From NCBI GenBank assembly GCA_013397935.1, contig VZRN01006818.1:2696431-2760430 (forward strand): a DNA stretch of 64,000 nt, given 5' to 3'. Position 1 is the first letter of the stretch. Each line of letters begins with the position of its first letter. The notes below the pieces were generated by a model. The model worked only from the letters and a program-made list of their open reading frames with translations, was not told where the DNA came from and made no database searches. Source of the stretch: Dasyornis broadbenti. Taxonomy: Eukaryota; Chordata; Aves; Passeriformes; Dasyornithidae. The translations under genes and the position numbers were made by a program. This document shows, piece by piece, positions 48,308 to 61,200 of the stretch.

Positions 48308-50878
48308 CCTCTTTTCTTTTATTATTGTATGGTAACTACAATTAAATCTTTCCTGGCACGGCATTTCATTTGAGAGCACTTTCTCTATATGACTGTTCTG
48401 TATCCCTGTGTGAACTACTTGATGTTTCATTACACAAATAGGCTTCATTTGCAGAAATGGTTCCCTGCTGGGAAAAATCAAATGCTTGAATTACAGGTAT
48501 TCTGCAGGGGGGAATCTGTCCTCAGACAGTGAGATCGGGGGTCAAGACCGGCTCACAGCTGCTGGGATGGAGCAGTTATGCTGAGAGAAGGATTTATTTT
48601 TAAAAATCTATTTAAAGAAAAAGGTTTCTGGGTCTAAGGGGAAAAATAATCATTGCTTGAGATGTGCCTGAGACATAGAAAGCCAAGGCCACTGATTGTG
48701 CTGGAGCTGGCTGTGGGAAGATTTTGAATAGCAGCCACTGAAGAAAGGCATGAGTTTGTCTGCAAACACCTGCCCAAGCTCACGACCCACCTTTCCTGCC
48801 TGCAGTTAAAATCTCACAAAATCTACCTAGGTGGAGTGGATTTTGGGTTGACAATAAAGGGAGTAGGGGCTTTTTGGCATGTGCCATTCTTTCTCCCTCC
48901 CTTGCACAGTACCTCCTTTCTAGGGCACTGCAGGAGTTTTGTGCTTGACCCAAGCTGAGAAGCACAAACTAACAGCAAGAGAGCTTAGAGGATTGTTAAC
49001 AAATCTCACCCTGCTTCCTACCTCCCATTCTTCTCACAGTTTTGTGCTATAAGGGCACCTGGTATGGGATTATATTTTCACCTGGTAATGAGACTCATGT
49101 AACCAAAGTCACACACTAATATTGGATCTGTACCTGGGCTACTTATCCAAATGGGCTTAATGGTTAGAGCAGACACACCGTTATCTGTGGAGCTCCTGTT
49201 ATTCTAAGGCAAGTTTAATCCACATCAGATGAATTGTATCCTTGGAGTGCCCACTTCTCCCCATTGACTTTGAAGGACTGGAGCTACAGGCTCAGACACT
49301 GGCTGCCATGTCCAAATTTTAGTCAGAGGAATCCACATCGAAGTCCTTAGCTGTGTGTCTTGTATCTGCACTTGCTGCTGATGCAACATACGTATTTATG
49401 CTTGCACCGAGATTGTCCTTGGGATTTTGTGAAACTCAGGTAGCAGCAACAATTTGTATCACGGCCATAGCTTGCTTTCCTGCATAAAATTTTAGTCAAG
49501 GAAGCAAAATAATGCTAAACCTCAACCTTCTGATATTAAACCCCAGCAAGTCCATAATCCTTCTTTTCCAATACTAATGCAAAAAGTTTTCATTAATGCT
49601 TAATACAAAGAGTTCTAGCCCGTCAGCCCAAACAGGCTGGGTGTGCTCTTACGCAATAGGGTCATGGAGAGTAAATACTCAGGCACTTCAACAAGCACAA
49701 TGATCATCAGTTCAGTCCCATCCCATTCAGCTGAGACAGAAAAGGTTTTCCATGGGTTGGATGTTCAGTAAGCAGCCTGCTCATGGCTTCTTGCTCCCAC
49801 ACTGCCCAGGCCTTGCCAAGGCACCCACACACTCAGAGAGATGCTTGGAGCAGACCTGCATGGGAGCAGTGGCAGGAAGTTGGGACAATGATAAATGATT
49901 CCTCTCTGTAGAGAAGGTGCATGGGCTAGCAGGCTGGATTTTGGCAGCAATGGAGTGGATTAGTCCTGAGCTAAACCCCAGTGTGGCAGCTGAGCGCCAG
50001 CTGTGGAGGCTGGTGCTATTTATACCTGCATCTCATTTGCACTGGTCACACGCCACATGCCAGCGGTGAGAGACAGGAGCCTTTCCTCAACAGTTTGGCT
50101 GCTCTGAGAAGCAAACCACTTTAAATCAGGGAAAAAAGAGCAGAGGAAGAAGTGAGGAACAGCTTGTGTTTTCACAATGCAGCACCCATACATGTTGAAC
50201 AAGAAAACGACAACCTGGGGACCCCACCTGGTGCAGGTCCATGCTTTCTGTGGGCTGGAGCACCACGGGTATCTCAGCTGGATAGGAGCCCCATCCAGAG
50301 CAGCGCTGATAAATCTAACACTGCCTGCAGTGCCGTGCTGCTGCCCGCAGCCTTGGGGCAGTGCAAAACAGCTGCGAGGGGTGGACAAAGGGACAGTGTG
50401 CAGGCTATGGAGTTACCCGTGTCCTGAGGGTTTTCTGCACTTGGGAAGTAGTTTCTCTTTCAGGGGGGCAGCCTCTTTTTCCAAGAGGTATGGAAAGGCA
50501 TGGAGTCTTGTGACTGGGCTGGAGGGACTCCATCCATTTTGCACCCTCAGGAGATTTGCCTTTTGGGTACCTAAAGAAATAAACCACTGCATTTTGGATA
50601 CATGAAATGCATTTGTCCCTCCACAAGGTTAATTTTTAAAAACCCAACACTTTCTTTTTTTGGCTCAAATTGAGATGAATATATAATTGCTTTATTTTTC
50701 TTTTGTTCCATCTATGCATCAAAATACAGCTGTTTGTGAAGCTCTGCAACATCACCAGTCCCGAGCCAGTGGAGATGAGCCTCCAGCTCTGGCCATGCAC
50801 TGTGACAGCCCTGTGACAGCCATGCCATGGTGTCTGGTGTGGTTCTCACCCCATGCCAGCCCTTGTGCTCTGTGCAGG

Positions 50879-50908
50879 GGTGTGTGTGTGCACACGAGTG
50901 TGTGTGTG
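50879..50908. repeat. Imperfect (TG)n/(CA)n tract
   Basis: TGTGTGTGTG CACACGAGTG TGTGTGTG: alternating purine-pyrimidine DNA with an inverted centre, of the kind able to adopt Z-DNA. It is a degenerate microsatellite. Confidence 0.85.
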
Positions 50909-51627
50909 GGTTCAGCTCTCTGATAATGATGCCTCAGCGCTTCCAGCCAGCACCCAGCCTGGCCAGACCCCACAGGCACAGCATCTCTTGGCAGCACTGC
51001 CTTGTTAATTATGTCTTTAGCCGGGTTCCCTAAAGAAACCAGTCTTCTGTGAGGACACTGGTTGAGTGGGTTTTCAGCAGTGTGCTTCAGTCCAGTGCAG
51101 TAATAATTTCATAACCTTCTTGCCAGCGTAAGTCTAATTTGAGGGTGGGCAGAGGTCTGAAGACTTTGTTTAAGTTTTAGGAATGGTGAAAGGTTCATTT
51201 GGGATCATGAGGAGGAAAGCAAAGGGATAATTGAAAAGAAATGCTACTAAATTAGATTGCAGTTACATCCCACTGCAAATATGGGAGTTTCTGTGCAACA
51301 TTTGTGCAATAGCATTTCAGCTGTACAAGGATGAAAAGTTAACACATTGACTATGCCCTATTAGCATATTATGTATATAATTTATAAGATTTTAAGATTA
51401 GGCTGATTTCTGGTGAGTGGCATTTTTTCAAACAAAACAAACCAAACTACCAACATTTTGTGATTTCATTCTATTTGCCTGTCCTTTGAGTAAAATAATA
51501 CAATCCCTTGGTGCAATTTTAATCTTTTCCAAATTCCCTTCTTATCAGCTGAACAAGATATTAGAACACTTCAATAATTTTTTTTTAAATCCTTCAAGAT
51601 CATAAGTAAGTGAAACCTGAAAATACA

Positions 51628-51637
51628 CCCCCCCCCC
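51628..51637. repeat. Poly-C run (C10)
   Basis: Ten consecutive C residues, a site prone to length variation and sequencing error. Confidence 0.9.
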
Positions 51638-52474
51638 AACCTGTTTAACAAGGCCACACCACCTCCTCACCGATTTGATGCAGAAATTAGCTGCCTTTCA
51701 AAGTGCACTTGCAAATAAAGGTGAGAGTCCAAGCACACGGTTCTGGGCAGGGGGAAAACATGGTGATAATAGAATGGGAATTAAGGAGAAAAACTTGCAA
51801 ATTCACCTAATTTATCATTCTTGTTAGTCTATCAACCTTAACTTACTGTGTGTAGGTACATAAACTTTCTGAGTCTCAGCATCACATTAAAGGGATTATT
51901 ACAAGGACAGCTCAACTGCAGTGAACTGACATGCATGTAAATCCCCCCTGAAAAACAGTCGTGGGACTTGCTTAAAAACCCTGAGATTTTTAAAAGAAAC
52001 ACATCTTCGCACCCTTTTCCCCTTGTCATGGGTGTTTTGGGGGACTTTTGTTGCACTACCTGAAAGCAACGGACTGCAGACCCTTTGCAGAACAATGGGG
52101 CACCTGTGAGTGGGCAGTCAGACAGAGCAGGAGCTGATGGCTCAGTTGGAAGACCCCAGACTATAGCAGGATTAGGCTGAAAGGCTGTAAAAGCTCAGGG
52201 TTTCATTTGTTTGGGGTCCCCTCCTGGAGGCATCCAATTCGAGCTGTTATTCTACTTTTACATGAGGAATAGATTATTTTAGGATCAAGATGTCCACCTG
52301 TGGGAAATCTGGGGTTGAGCCGGTAAGGAAGCCTGGTCTGTCTGTGAACATGGTGTATGTGTGTCGGGAGTCAAGTGGGGCACTCTTCGGGTCACTGCAG
52401 CTGCCCTCTCCAAAGACACCTCGCTCCCAGCTCTGCTGGTGAGACTGTGACTGCCACAGTGGTTATTGGATAGT

Positions 52475-52617
52475 TTTCCTAACACCTGGAAACACTCAAG
52501 ACCAGGCTGGTCTGGGCTCTGGGGAACATCATCTGGATGAAGCTGTCCCTGCTCATCGCAGGGGTTGGACCAGATGACCTTTAAAGGTCCCTTCCAAGCC
52601 AAACTGTTCTATGATTT
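52475..52617 (+). mobile_element. CR1 LINE 3' terminal fragment
   Basis: A plus-strand, strongly 5'-truncated CR1. ACCTGGAAACACTCAAGACCAGGCTGG, GAAGCTGTCCCTGCTCATCGCAGG, GGTTGGACCAGATGACCTTTAAAGGTCCCTTCCAAGCC and the tail TTCTATGATT match the canonical CR1 end closely. It is the best preserved CR1 end here and so perhaps the youngest. Confidence 0.95.
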
Positions 52618-55600
52618 TTCCCTAACTTCCTGCTCTGTAGCTGGGACATTAAAACAAGCACCAAGAAATGAATGAAGAATTTTAAGGGCAGGAGAGAGGG
52701 ACTCTTTCGGGAATCTTAGAGTCTCCATGGCTAAGTCAGAGATTTGTACCCTTTAATAGGTAGCAGAGGCTGCTCAGATCCCTCCTCCGGCCCATCCAGC
52801 AAGGCTGCCCGAGGCTCAGCACTCTGAAATGCAGTAAGGCATCCACTAGGAAGCTGCACTTGGCTGCTGCACTTCAGCCTCCCAGCTGCTTTGCCACGTG
52901 GCTGGAGCCGGCACTGGGCACTCTAATGCTGAGGCTGGGAGCATCCAGATGGGCAGAATCCACATCTGGGCAGGCAGCATTGCTCTACTGCATGTGGCTG
53001 TTCACAGGGGCTTCACCTGTGGGCTTCAAAAGCAACCTGGTGCTCACAACCTGGTGAGACTGAGAAGATCGTTCCCACCTTATTCACCTCTGTGACATTA
53101 CAGCTTTGCTGACAGAAAGTCATGTTGGCTGAGGCCACTCAGTAGGAGACATAATACAAGGCAATTTAACTTTTGTGCTTCTGTTGTGTCCCTGGAAATG
53201 TGCACAGAGCTTCCCGTGCCCAGGTCATATCTCAGGGCCAGGCTGCCCACCAGCCATGTCACTTGTGGGTCTTCCTTCACATATTGGAGATCCTCACTGG
53301 CCAACTGTCCTGGACAATTGTCTTCAATATCCTCCACTGCAGGTGAGAGCTACTGCTATTGCTATTATGGTAGTTGTTATTATTGTAACTGTTGGTGTTC
53401 CTGGTATGATCCTTAGTCTCCAGGACATGGGACTTGGGACTAAAGCACACAGCTGCTTTAGAAGAGAAAATGGTTTCTGGAGAGAGGGAATTAAAAGGGA
53501 GACAGAAAGGAAAAAAGCAGGAATCTCAGAAGACAAAAAGATCGGGTGAAGCCAAAGCCAGGAAAGAGGTGGAGGAAGCATATGCAGTGAGGAAACCTCT
53601 GGACTGGGAACCCTTTCCATGCTGATCTCTGAGCTAAAGCAGAAGGATGTTATGAATTCCCAAAATATAGGGACCAAGAAATCCGCTCAGTTCAAATAAT
53701 TTCTTATCAATTTATAGACTAGCAGATTGATGTTGCTTGCCATCCCAGTTAACTAATTTTACTTGGGTTTATTTGAAGCAGTGTCGTCATGGATGCCTTA
53801 ATTTTGGTCCTGGCATTTTTTGCATCTTTATTCACTCTGTTGATGGATGTTTTAGGGAGACATGTGTCTGAGGTCTGTGCGGTGTGCAGTCGGGAGATGT
53901 CTGAGCTGGTGGCAGAGCAGAAAGTCTGTCACAAGGCTGCTAGCAGTTCACACTGATCCTGACCTTGGAAATGAGACAGTGATTCCAGCCAGCCAACAGA
54001 AAGCAGTATTACCCTGGAAGCCACAAAGATAAAGGAAAAACTCCAACATTTAAATGACCTGGGCATGTGATGCAAACGACAAAGTACAAAATGAACTACT
54101 GGGATGATGTGAAAGTGAACGAATTGCTTTGTGTGCCCTCATGCCTTGTCTGTGTTTGCTTAACTGCTGTTTTCTCACTCTTTCTCACTGTGTCCACGAC
54201 CCAAGCACCTTATTTTTAGGATGGGCTTTTACAAGGTGTTCAGAAAAGGAGCTGGGAGCTGGATTGCTGTGTGGGTAAGGATGTGATGTGGAGCCTGGAG
54301 AGGCCCCTGCAGGGATCTGGCCCCAGGCACTGAAGCAAGCACACTGCAACCTGGATGCAGCCAAGGAATGTAGCACGGGCTCTGCAGGGGGAGGCAAAGG
54401 CGCCCTTGACCCCACAGCCCAGCCGCTGTCCCCTGTGCCCAAGCTACCCTCCAGCACCGTTCCCAGCCTCATGTGCTCGCTTCCCTGCTCATCCAGCTCA
54501 AAACACCATCTGCTCCCACCCAAGCTGGCAGCCTGTGCACCCCTTGTGGCGTGATGCCGCAGCTTGTCCTGGCTGTGACAGGGAGTAATGGTGAAAGGCA
54601 AAGAGGGGCTTGCAGAGCACAGCAAGCCCCAGCCCAACAGCCACACAGAGGCAGAAATATTTTGGCAAGTGTAATAGATGGCTTGGATAATGCTTTCAGG
54701 CAATCGTTGCCATCCCAGACTTCTCCATGGCTGCAAAATAGTTATCATCAGCAGATCAGGGAATTCTTCTGTACATACATGCGGGCCATTAGGAGGCACA
54801 ACCTTCATCACAGAGAGATTCAATTGCTTAGATATTGAGCTGGAGAATTATTTTTCTCAATCCCAGCAGAAGAAGCCAATTGTAGCTGCAAGACGGGTAC
54901 TTTGGTGCACTGTTTGTTGAACAGCCAATTGCTGTTCTAAACCTAATCCTAAGAAATAAGCCACGTATTAGAGATAAAGCTGGAATTAGCAGAGCATATG
55001 GGACCTAATATTCATAGGATTACATATAAAATATTAAGGTCTGATCCTGCTGACCCTTCCTGTATCAGCAGTCTCACTGGTATTTCTTATATTCATGTGC
55101 ATAGGACTATTTTTTAGACAAATAATAGCTGTGATGATAAATTACAGATAAAGCTGCATGGACATGCTGAAGACTTCAAAAGTTGACTGGTGACTTTGAC
55201 TGTCTGGTTTTGGGTACTTTTTAAACTTCCCTTAAAGAGTCAAAATCCAAGACATCCTCAATTATTACTCAAAAAATTACCTCTTGATCTTTGGGGAACA
55301 GACCTTGAAGTCTACAAGGGAAAATACAGACTACACTTCTCTACTGCATCACCTTTAGAAAGGTGACAATACTGAAAAAAAAAAAAATCTAGTTTAAGTG
55401 ACATTTAAGTTAACACAGCATAAAATAACACAAAATTCTGACCGTAAAGCACTTAGTTATGACATTACTAGTATTTAGTTAGGTGTGATAACATTAAAAG
55501 TCTTGATATATTCGGAGGCAGGACAGAAACTGCGACATTTCTATAGTTAAAATGTATATATCTTGATGAGTAAATAGGTACATATAAGTCAGTAATCTGT

Positions 55601-57955
55601 GGGGTGTGAGGGAAGATACAAACATAAATTGGTTGGACCAGACTTTCTACTAGAAATACAGGGGAAGTTATTTATTCCAGCATCAGCCCACTCATATGTT
55701 CAGGCCTTTGAGAAGTTAAAAGCGTGTTTGCACTTAGCTTGCCTGTCTCTGTGCTTTGCCATGTGTGCTCTGTTCTCCATGTCAGGGCAGAAATACCAGG
55801 ATTAGACCCTTGTCACTGAATCAGCGATAAAGACCATTAATTCAATCTGTCATCACTGGATGCCCAGTCCCAGCTGATCTGATTGATTTCCAGTGGATTA
55901 GCCTAGATACATCAGATGCTAAAATAACCCAGTAACCTATGACCAAGAATGGTATAGGGAGAGGAGACCTTGCATGCCACCCTCTGCACCTCTCTCGTCC
56001 TTCTTAAAATACTGAGCCATGGCAGGCACATATTGATCCCACACATGCTGACAGCAGTTAGGCAGACACACAGATCCATTGTCTGCACTGCTGATGGCCA
56101 TCTAAGGACAATAATCACACTTGCCATCGAGGCAGACCTTTGCTCTGAGGACCCTGTCTTGAGGTCATTAAGGGTCCATAATTCCGTCTTAATGCTGGAA
56201 GATGGCAGGATCTCTGAGCAGTGTGAAATCTCTGGAGCTGCCATCAGACATCTGCTATAGGTTTTCAGGATAAAGATTTTACCTAATGCAGCTGAGCCTC
56301 CCTATGCTTTGGTAGCTGGAATGAGGAGGAAACTGAGCATCAGTTAGAGATGCTGTAGAGCTGTTTATATCCACTAGAGCTGATGTGGCTTCATGTAAGT
56401 CCCAAATAGCATGACCTGACACATATGCTTTCATTGTCCTGAAAAATCAGACCTTTTCAATTTACGTATCAAGAACATTCTAAGCTGCAGCAAGGGTCTT
56501 GCATCTGTATCACAACCTCCTAGGGCAGGCTGCTGGTACCAGCTGCTCCCACCATTGCCCTGCTCCTCCCTGCTGCTCTGGAAAGCACCAGTCCAGGCTC
56601 GCATGCAAACACACGTTCTGCTGTAATGCTGAAATACTGCTTTCAAGTATGAAATAATGTTGTGAAGTATTTCTGGGTTTGCTGCTTCTGCTTGTGTGTC
56701 TTCCCTGAGCTCAGCCCACACCACCCATGGCCCCCCCAAGCTACATTGGAGGCTACAGAGGGACCCACGGTGGCCCTGGGATCCCTACTGCTCCCTCGCA
56801 GGAAGGGGCCTTTCATGGTGGCCTGGGTTAGGAGGAAAGATCTGAGCAGCAGCCACAGTGTGCCAGACACTTGGGCTGCACTGGGGTCATCCGGGTTGCA
56901 TTGATCTAACAGAATCCCACAGAATTCCACAGGTCCTAAATACAGGAGAGACATCAGAGCCCTGGCCAGCCTCTGTCTCCAGTTGCACACACTTTGCTAG
57001 CACACCTGTAAGCTAGAAAGTGCATGGGCAAGCCAGAAAGCCCCTGTAACACTGCATACGCTCCCAGGATGAGAGTAACCTTTCCATAAACACACACAGA
57101 GAAATGGCGCAGTGAGAACCTGCAAGTTTAGCCCCGTGGATACCCTCTTAGTGCACTAGTGACAGAACAAGCGCTCTCTTGAACATGTCGGGGTCATGAC
57201 AATACCGACAGCGACCAAGCTGTCTGGGACCTCCAAGATCCATCTTCATGAACACTTTGCTGCTGCAACTGTTCTATTCACAGAACAGGTGTCATTGCGT
57301 GGATGACTTGTGCCACTTTGCTTGTCCAGGAACAGTTACCCAGCCCCTTGCCACCCTGCAAGATGCTTCATGTCACAGTATGTTGCCATAGGGAGAAGAT
57401 GAGACCTGATCCACAGCTATGGACCCCATGGAAAGACTGGGAGTGCCCTGTGTGGGAGCTGCCCGAGCACAGGTGTTGCTGCAGTTCAGTGCTGCAGTGT
57501 GGTTCAGGTAGAAGTACCTACCGTTCATCTTTCAGACACTGAGCATAAAGCCAGATGTATAGGAAGGGGAAATGCAAGTAAGCCTATCAAGTCCTCTTCC
57601 TTCAGGGAAACCCAGTTCCTAAATGCAGTGGGATATTGATTGATGGTCTGGGCTCCTGTTGAGCTAGAAAGAGAATACTGATCTCTGGGGCTTTCCACAA
57701 GGAATGCAGTGCACCTGGACCAATTTTCTTTTAAAGGTACATGAGAGTGCCAGGATTGCTGCACACAAAGGATAACTTCTGCAAGCTCCACTGAGCATAA
57801 AAGAAAACAGTTATAATGCCTCCTAGGAAGAAAGGAAAAGTATTTTGCTGTGGATTTTTAATGCAATTTATCGTTGTAAAAAGATAGACTGAAAAAAGTT
57901 ATTATTTGTAATACTTTCATTTGCCATACCAAGAGCTGGACCCATTACCAAAAGA
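52618..57955. other. Non-coding unique DNA, no gene recognised
   Basis: No gene is recognised. The longest open frame of the window, 54185-54823 on the minus strand (212 codons), has no recognisable domain and lies in a GC-richer patch where plus-strand frames open as well. A purine-rich tract lies at about 53455-53580. Short A runs occur near 55375-55388. Confidence 0.5.
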
Positions 57956-58230
57956 CGGCTTATCAGATTGTTTTCCTTGGTGAGAAGATAACAGGATACA
58001 TTTTTCCTGGTTATGCTCCCTTCATAAATCCAATCAATGAAATACTACTGACTCTGAAGGGTATTTAAATATAGTTTTGCCTGCAGATGTAGCAGCAGAA
58101 CTTTGGCAGAAGAACCAGTAACAGATTTAATTAGAATTCCAATTCAAGGAAATAAATGGAATTGTCTATCACAAAATGGTGCTTGTATCAAGAGATTTTA
58201 TTGCAATATTTGTGCTCAAGACCAAATGAC
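57956..58230. promoter_or_regulatory. Candidate conserved AT-rich regulatory block
   Basis: A repeat-free AT-rich stretch with GATTTAATTAGAATTCCAAT near 58125, CAAGGAAATAAATGGAATTG near 58145, CAATCAATGAAAT near 58031 and GATAA words. The motif mix (homeodomain, GATA, TEAD-like GGAAT) suggests an enhancer. No conservation data are available, so this is inference. Confidence 0.2.
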
Positions 58231-61200
58231 TTACTGTTGCTGAAAAGTGGTATCGGCAGCTTATTTTCTTCCATTTTTTAAATTTTATCTTGCAGGTAGG
58301 TAAAACAAATTAGAGATGTCAGAACATGCTCCCAGGGCATGTATGTATTTATATGTATGGTACCATGTGTGCCCTCATCTGTGCATTGATCCTGCTGTGA
58401 CTGCTACGCGTTCTCAGGTGCATACAGGGGAAAAAATAAGTCAAATAATTACTTGTTCTCAGAGTGATTTAAACAGGAAAATTAAAACTTTCTTCAGAGC
58501 TATTGTTTAGGTGTATCCAAGAAGACATATGTGGCCTTCCTCCCCAAAAATCTTCTCGTCTTCTGCATTAAAAGTAGCAGCAAGGGTAGTTCAGAGGCTA
58601 TAGCATTTTGAGTGCTTTTTTTAAAAAACATCCTTTTCTCAGAGTGCCAGTTCCACTTTTCAAAGTCTGCAATGTAGTGGGTGGCTAACAACATCCATCA
58701 GGCACACCCAGTGGCACTGATGGGTTATTAATTTTGCATATGGTAGGTCTCAGCATCAAGTGACCCACATGTAGATTCAAAGGTAAGTTTAAAATTCCAG
58801 ACCTGATTTTGGTCAGCTACAGCAAAACAAATGGGGACAGCCTGGCTTCTCAAGCTGATGCATCAAGTCCTTGCTCCCAAAAGCTTCAGTGGGAGTAGTG
58901 CCCAGGTAGGGAATCGGTTCATGGGGGATGCTACAACTACTCAGTAGTACCAGTTTCAGCCAGACTCCCCAGCAAGCTGCCATGCAGTCCTGATAAGACC
59001 TAAAGAAATATCCCCAGCCAGACTCCCCAGACTGTGGCTCTGACTTTATGGCTGGCACTGGAATGACACTGTCAGAAAGGCAAAGAATCACCAAGGACAC
59101 GGACCTTGCAAAGATACACCCCTCGCACTCTTCTCTAGTGTCTATACTGGTTTGAATTGTTGGAAGGTGGAGTTCTCATCTAAGAAACTGTAAGAAAAAT
59201 GTTGCGATGAAAACTACAGCTGTTTGATTAGCTTCCTAGTAACAGATGAATGCACGGATTTGGTATTACATATATATAAATACAGAACATGTGTACCATA
59301 TAAAGCTCTCTATATGCTATAAATAATCCGTTTATTTAGAGCCAACAGTGTGCACCATGGTGTACAAAGGGCAACTCAGAGCACTTAGATTTGCTTTTGA
59401 TTGACACTGTAAGCATGTGGCACGGCTATCAAGACTTTCTTCACAGTCAGTGAGGAGAAGAAGCAGGCATTTCTGGGGTCCCTTTCATCTTGCCCTAAAG
59501 CAGACCCCAAAAGTAGGGCATGCAAACTGCACCCCAGAAGTGCCTCTCTCTTCTTTGACTGCAAAGGGAACGTAGGGTGACTGCAGTAAAGAGGTCAATG
59601 CCTAAGTTAAAGGTTTAAAAATAGAGGCGCTAAATTCCACCCATGTGGTTCAGATAAGGGAGACAAAGTGAAACAGGTCAGAAAACGTTTGATGTGTTCA
59701 GTCTGGTGGGTTACTTTTTAATATCATTGAGTCTGATTTCCAGTCACTGCGATTTCACAGAGCTGTCAGTAAAGGGATGACTAGGGTCCTAAATATGGAA
59801 GAAACTTTAATTAGCTATTGATACAGCAGGGCTTAGATCTGTGGAGATCAGAGTCCCTTTGTGCCAGAGTCTGTGCTAAGAAATGATGGGAAACAACACC
59901 AGTCCCAGCCAGTTTGGAGAATGAACAATCAGGAGCAGAGAAGAGGAGAAATACAGAGAGAAGTAGCTCCCTCACTACTTTTGAGTGGGAAGTCAGTGAA
60001 ATGCTGCACTGATGAGTGCAGTGAGAAGAGGTTGAGGTTCAAAAGAAATACATATTGAAATTTTTCTGCCAGTCCTGCCCTGCACCTGGCAAGTCCCAGG
60101 AATGACCTGGCCTCTGGGTAGTGACTTGCTTAAGGCTTCCTGGGGCAAAAACAGTGTAAGAAGCCTCCTTAACCATGCTAAGAGATGGCGCTGGAGGCAA
60201 TGTGGCCCCATACAGAGAATGAGATGGATGTGGGCAGGAGATGTGGCATGAGCAGGGCCTGGCAAGCAGTGTGAAATAAACACAAAGGCCAGAGGGAGGA
60301 AAGTTTCTGGTGAAACAGAAGCAGTTTTGGTAGCAGCACTTTGGGATGGGGTGAAGGATGAAAGCTGAATGTTGCAGAGGAACAAAGAAGAGGCACTTTG
60401 TGGGAGAGAGAGACTGCATTTTCGGGCAAGTTCTGGGCATAATAATGTTGACTCTGAAAGCCAGAAGGAAAGGAAATACATGCACACTGGTGGAGAAGCC
60501 TCTACACTTCTGACAGCGTTTCCTAATGTCCTAGGAAGGCTTCAGTTCAAAGTTCAAGCGGAGCTGGAAGGTTCTTGGCTGCATTGTCATGCTACTGCAG
60601 GCTCCATCCTGCTCTCAGAGCTGTGTCACTGCACCTGGCATCCCTGACTTACCCACCACCAGGAGCAACCAGCACTCATCCCTGTCACCCCAGGACTGCC
60701 CTCCTGGTGAGGCTGTGAGTGCTGTTCAAAAGCCAGCATCTGCCTGCAAATAAAAATAAACAGAATAATGTCAGCAGGGCAAGCTCCAGGGCACACACAT
60801 GGGTTTGAGCCTTGTCCAGGGAAAGTGCACAGAAAGACCCTTTGGTAGAGTGAGGTATTCCATGTTGGTATCCTACATCCTGAGCCAACAGTGTAATCAC
60901 TAGCATCTCAATACAACAGAGGTTTTAACACTGTTTTCGTAATGGGACCATTACTTGGTGTGGCTTTTTAAATGGCTGAAAGGAAAATTAAATACCTGGG
61001 ATCTGTTGGGAACAGGTAATTACTTTTTTAGTCTTGTTTTGGTGAAAATCTAGCATTCAATCCAATTTGTAATTTCTTATTCTGATCTCGTCATTCAGCT
61101 GTGGAACAAAAAACCCAATTCTCCTATTATTTGCACAACCCTAAATTCTACCCTCCATATGCCTTGGAAAAAAGTATTGCTTAAGAGCTTGTTTGATCCC

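Larger units (their letters stand above)
46149..52474. other. Non-coding unique DNA, no gene recognised
   Basis: No gene is recognised. Features are a hairpin followed by T17 at 48275-48307, an alternating TG/CA tract at 50879-50908 and a C10 run at 51628-51637. A GC-rich patch at 48050-48155 has a few CpGs. Overlapping frames at 50.0-50.6 kb (up to 142 codons) are unrecognised. Confidence 0.55.

Noticed and set aside
54185..54823. 212-codon open frame on the minus strand, the longest in the window
   Set aside because: No recognisable domain; the composition follows the local GC-rich DNA, and plus-strand frames open over the same bases. No splice or promoter context supports it.
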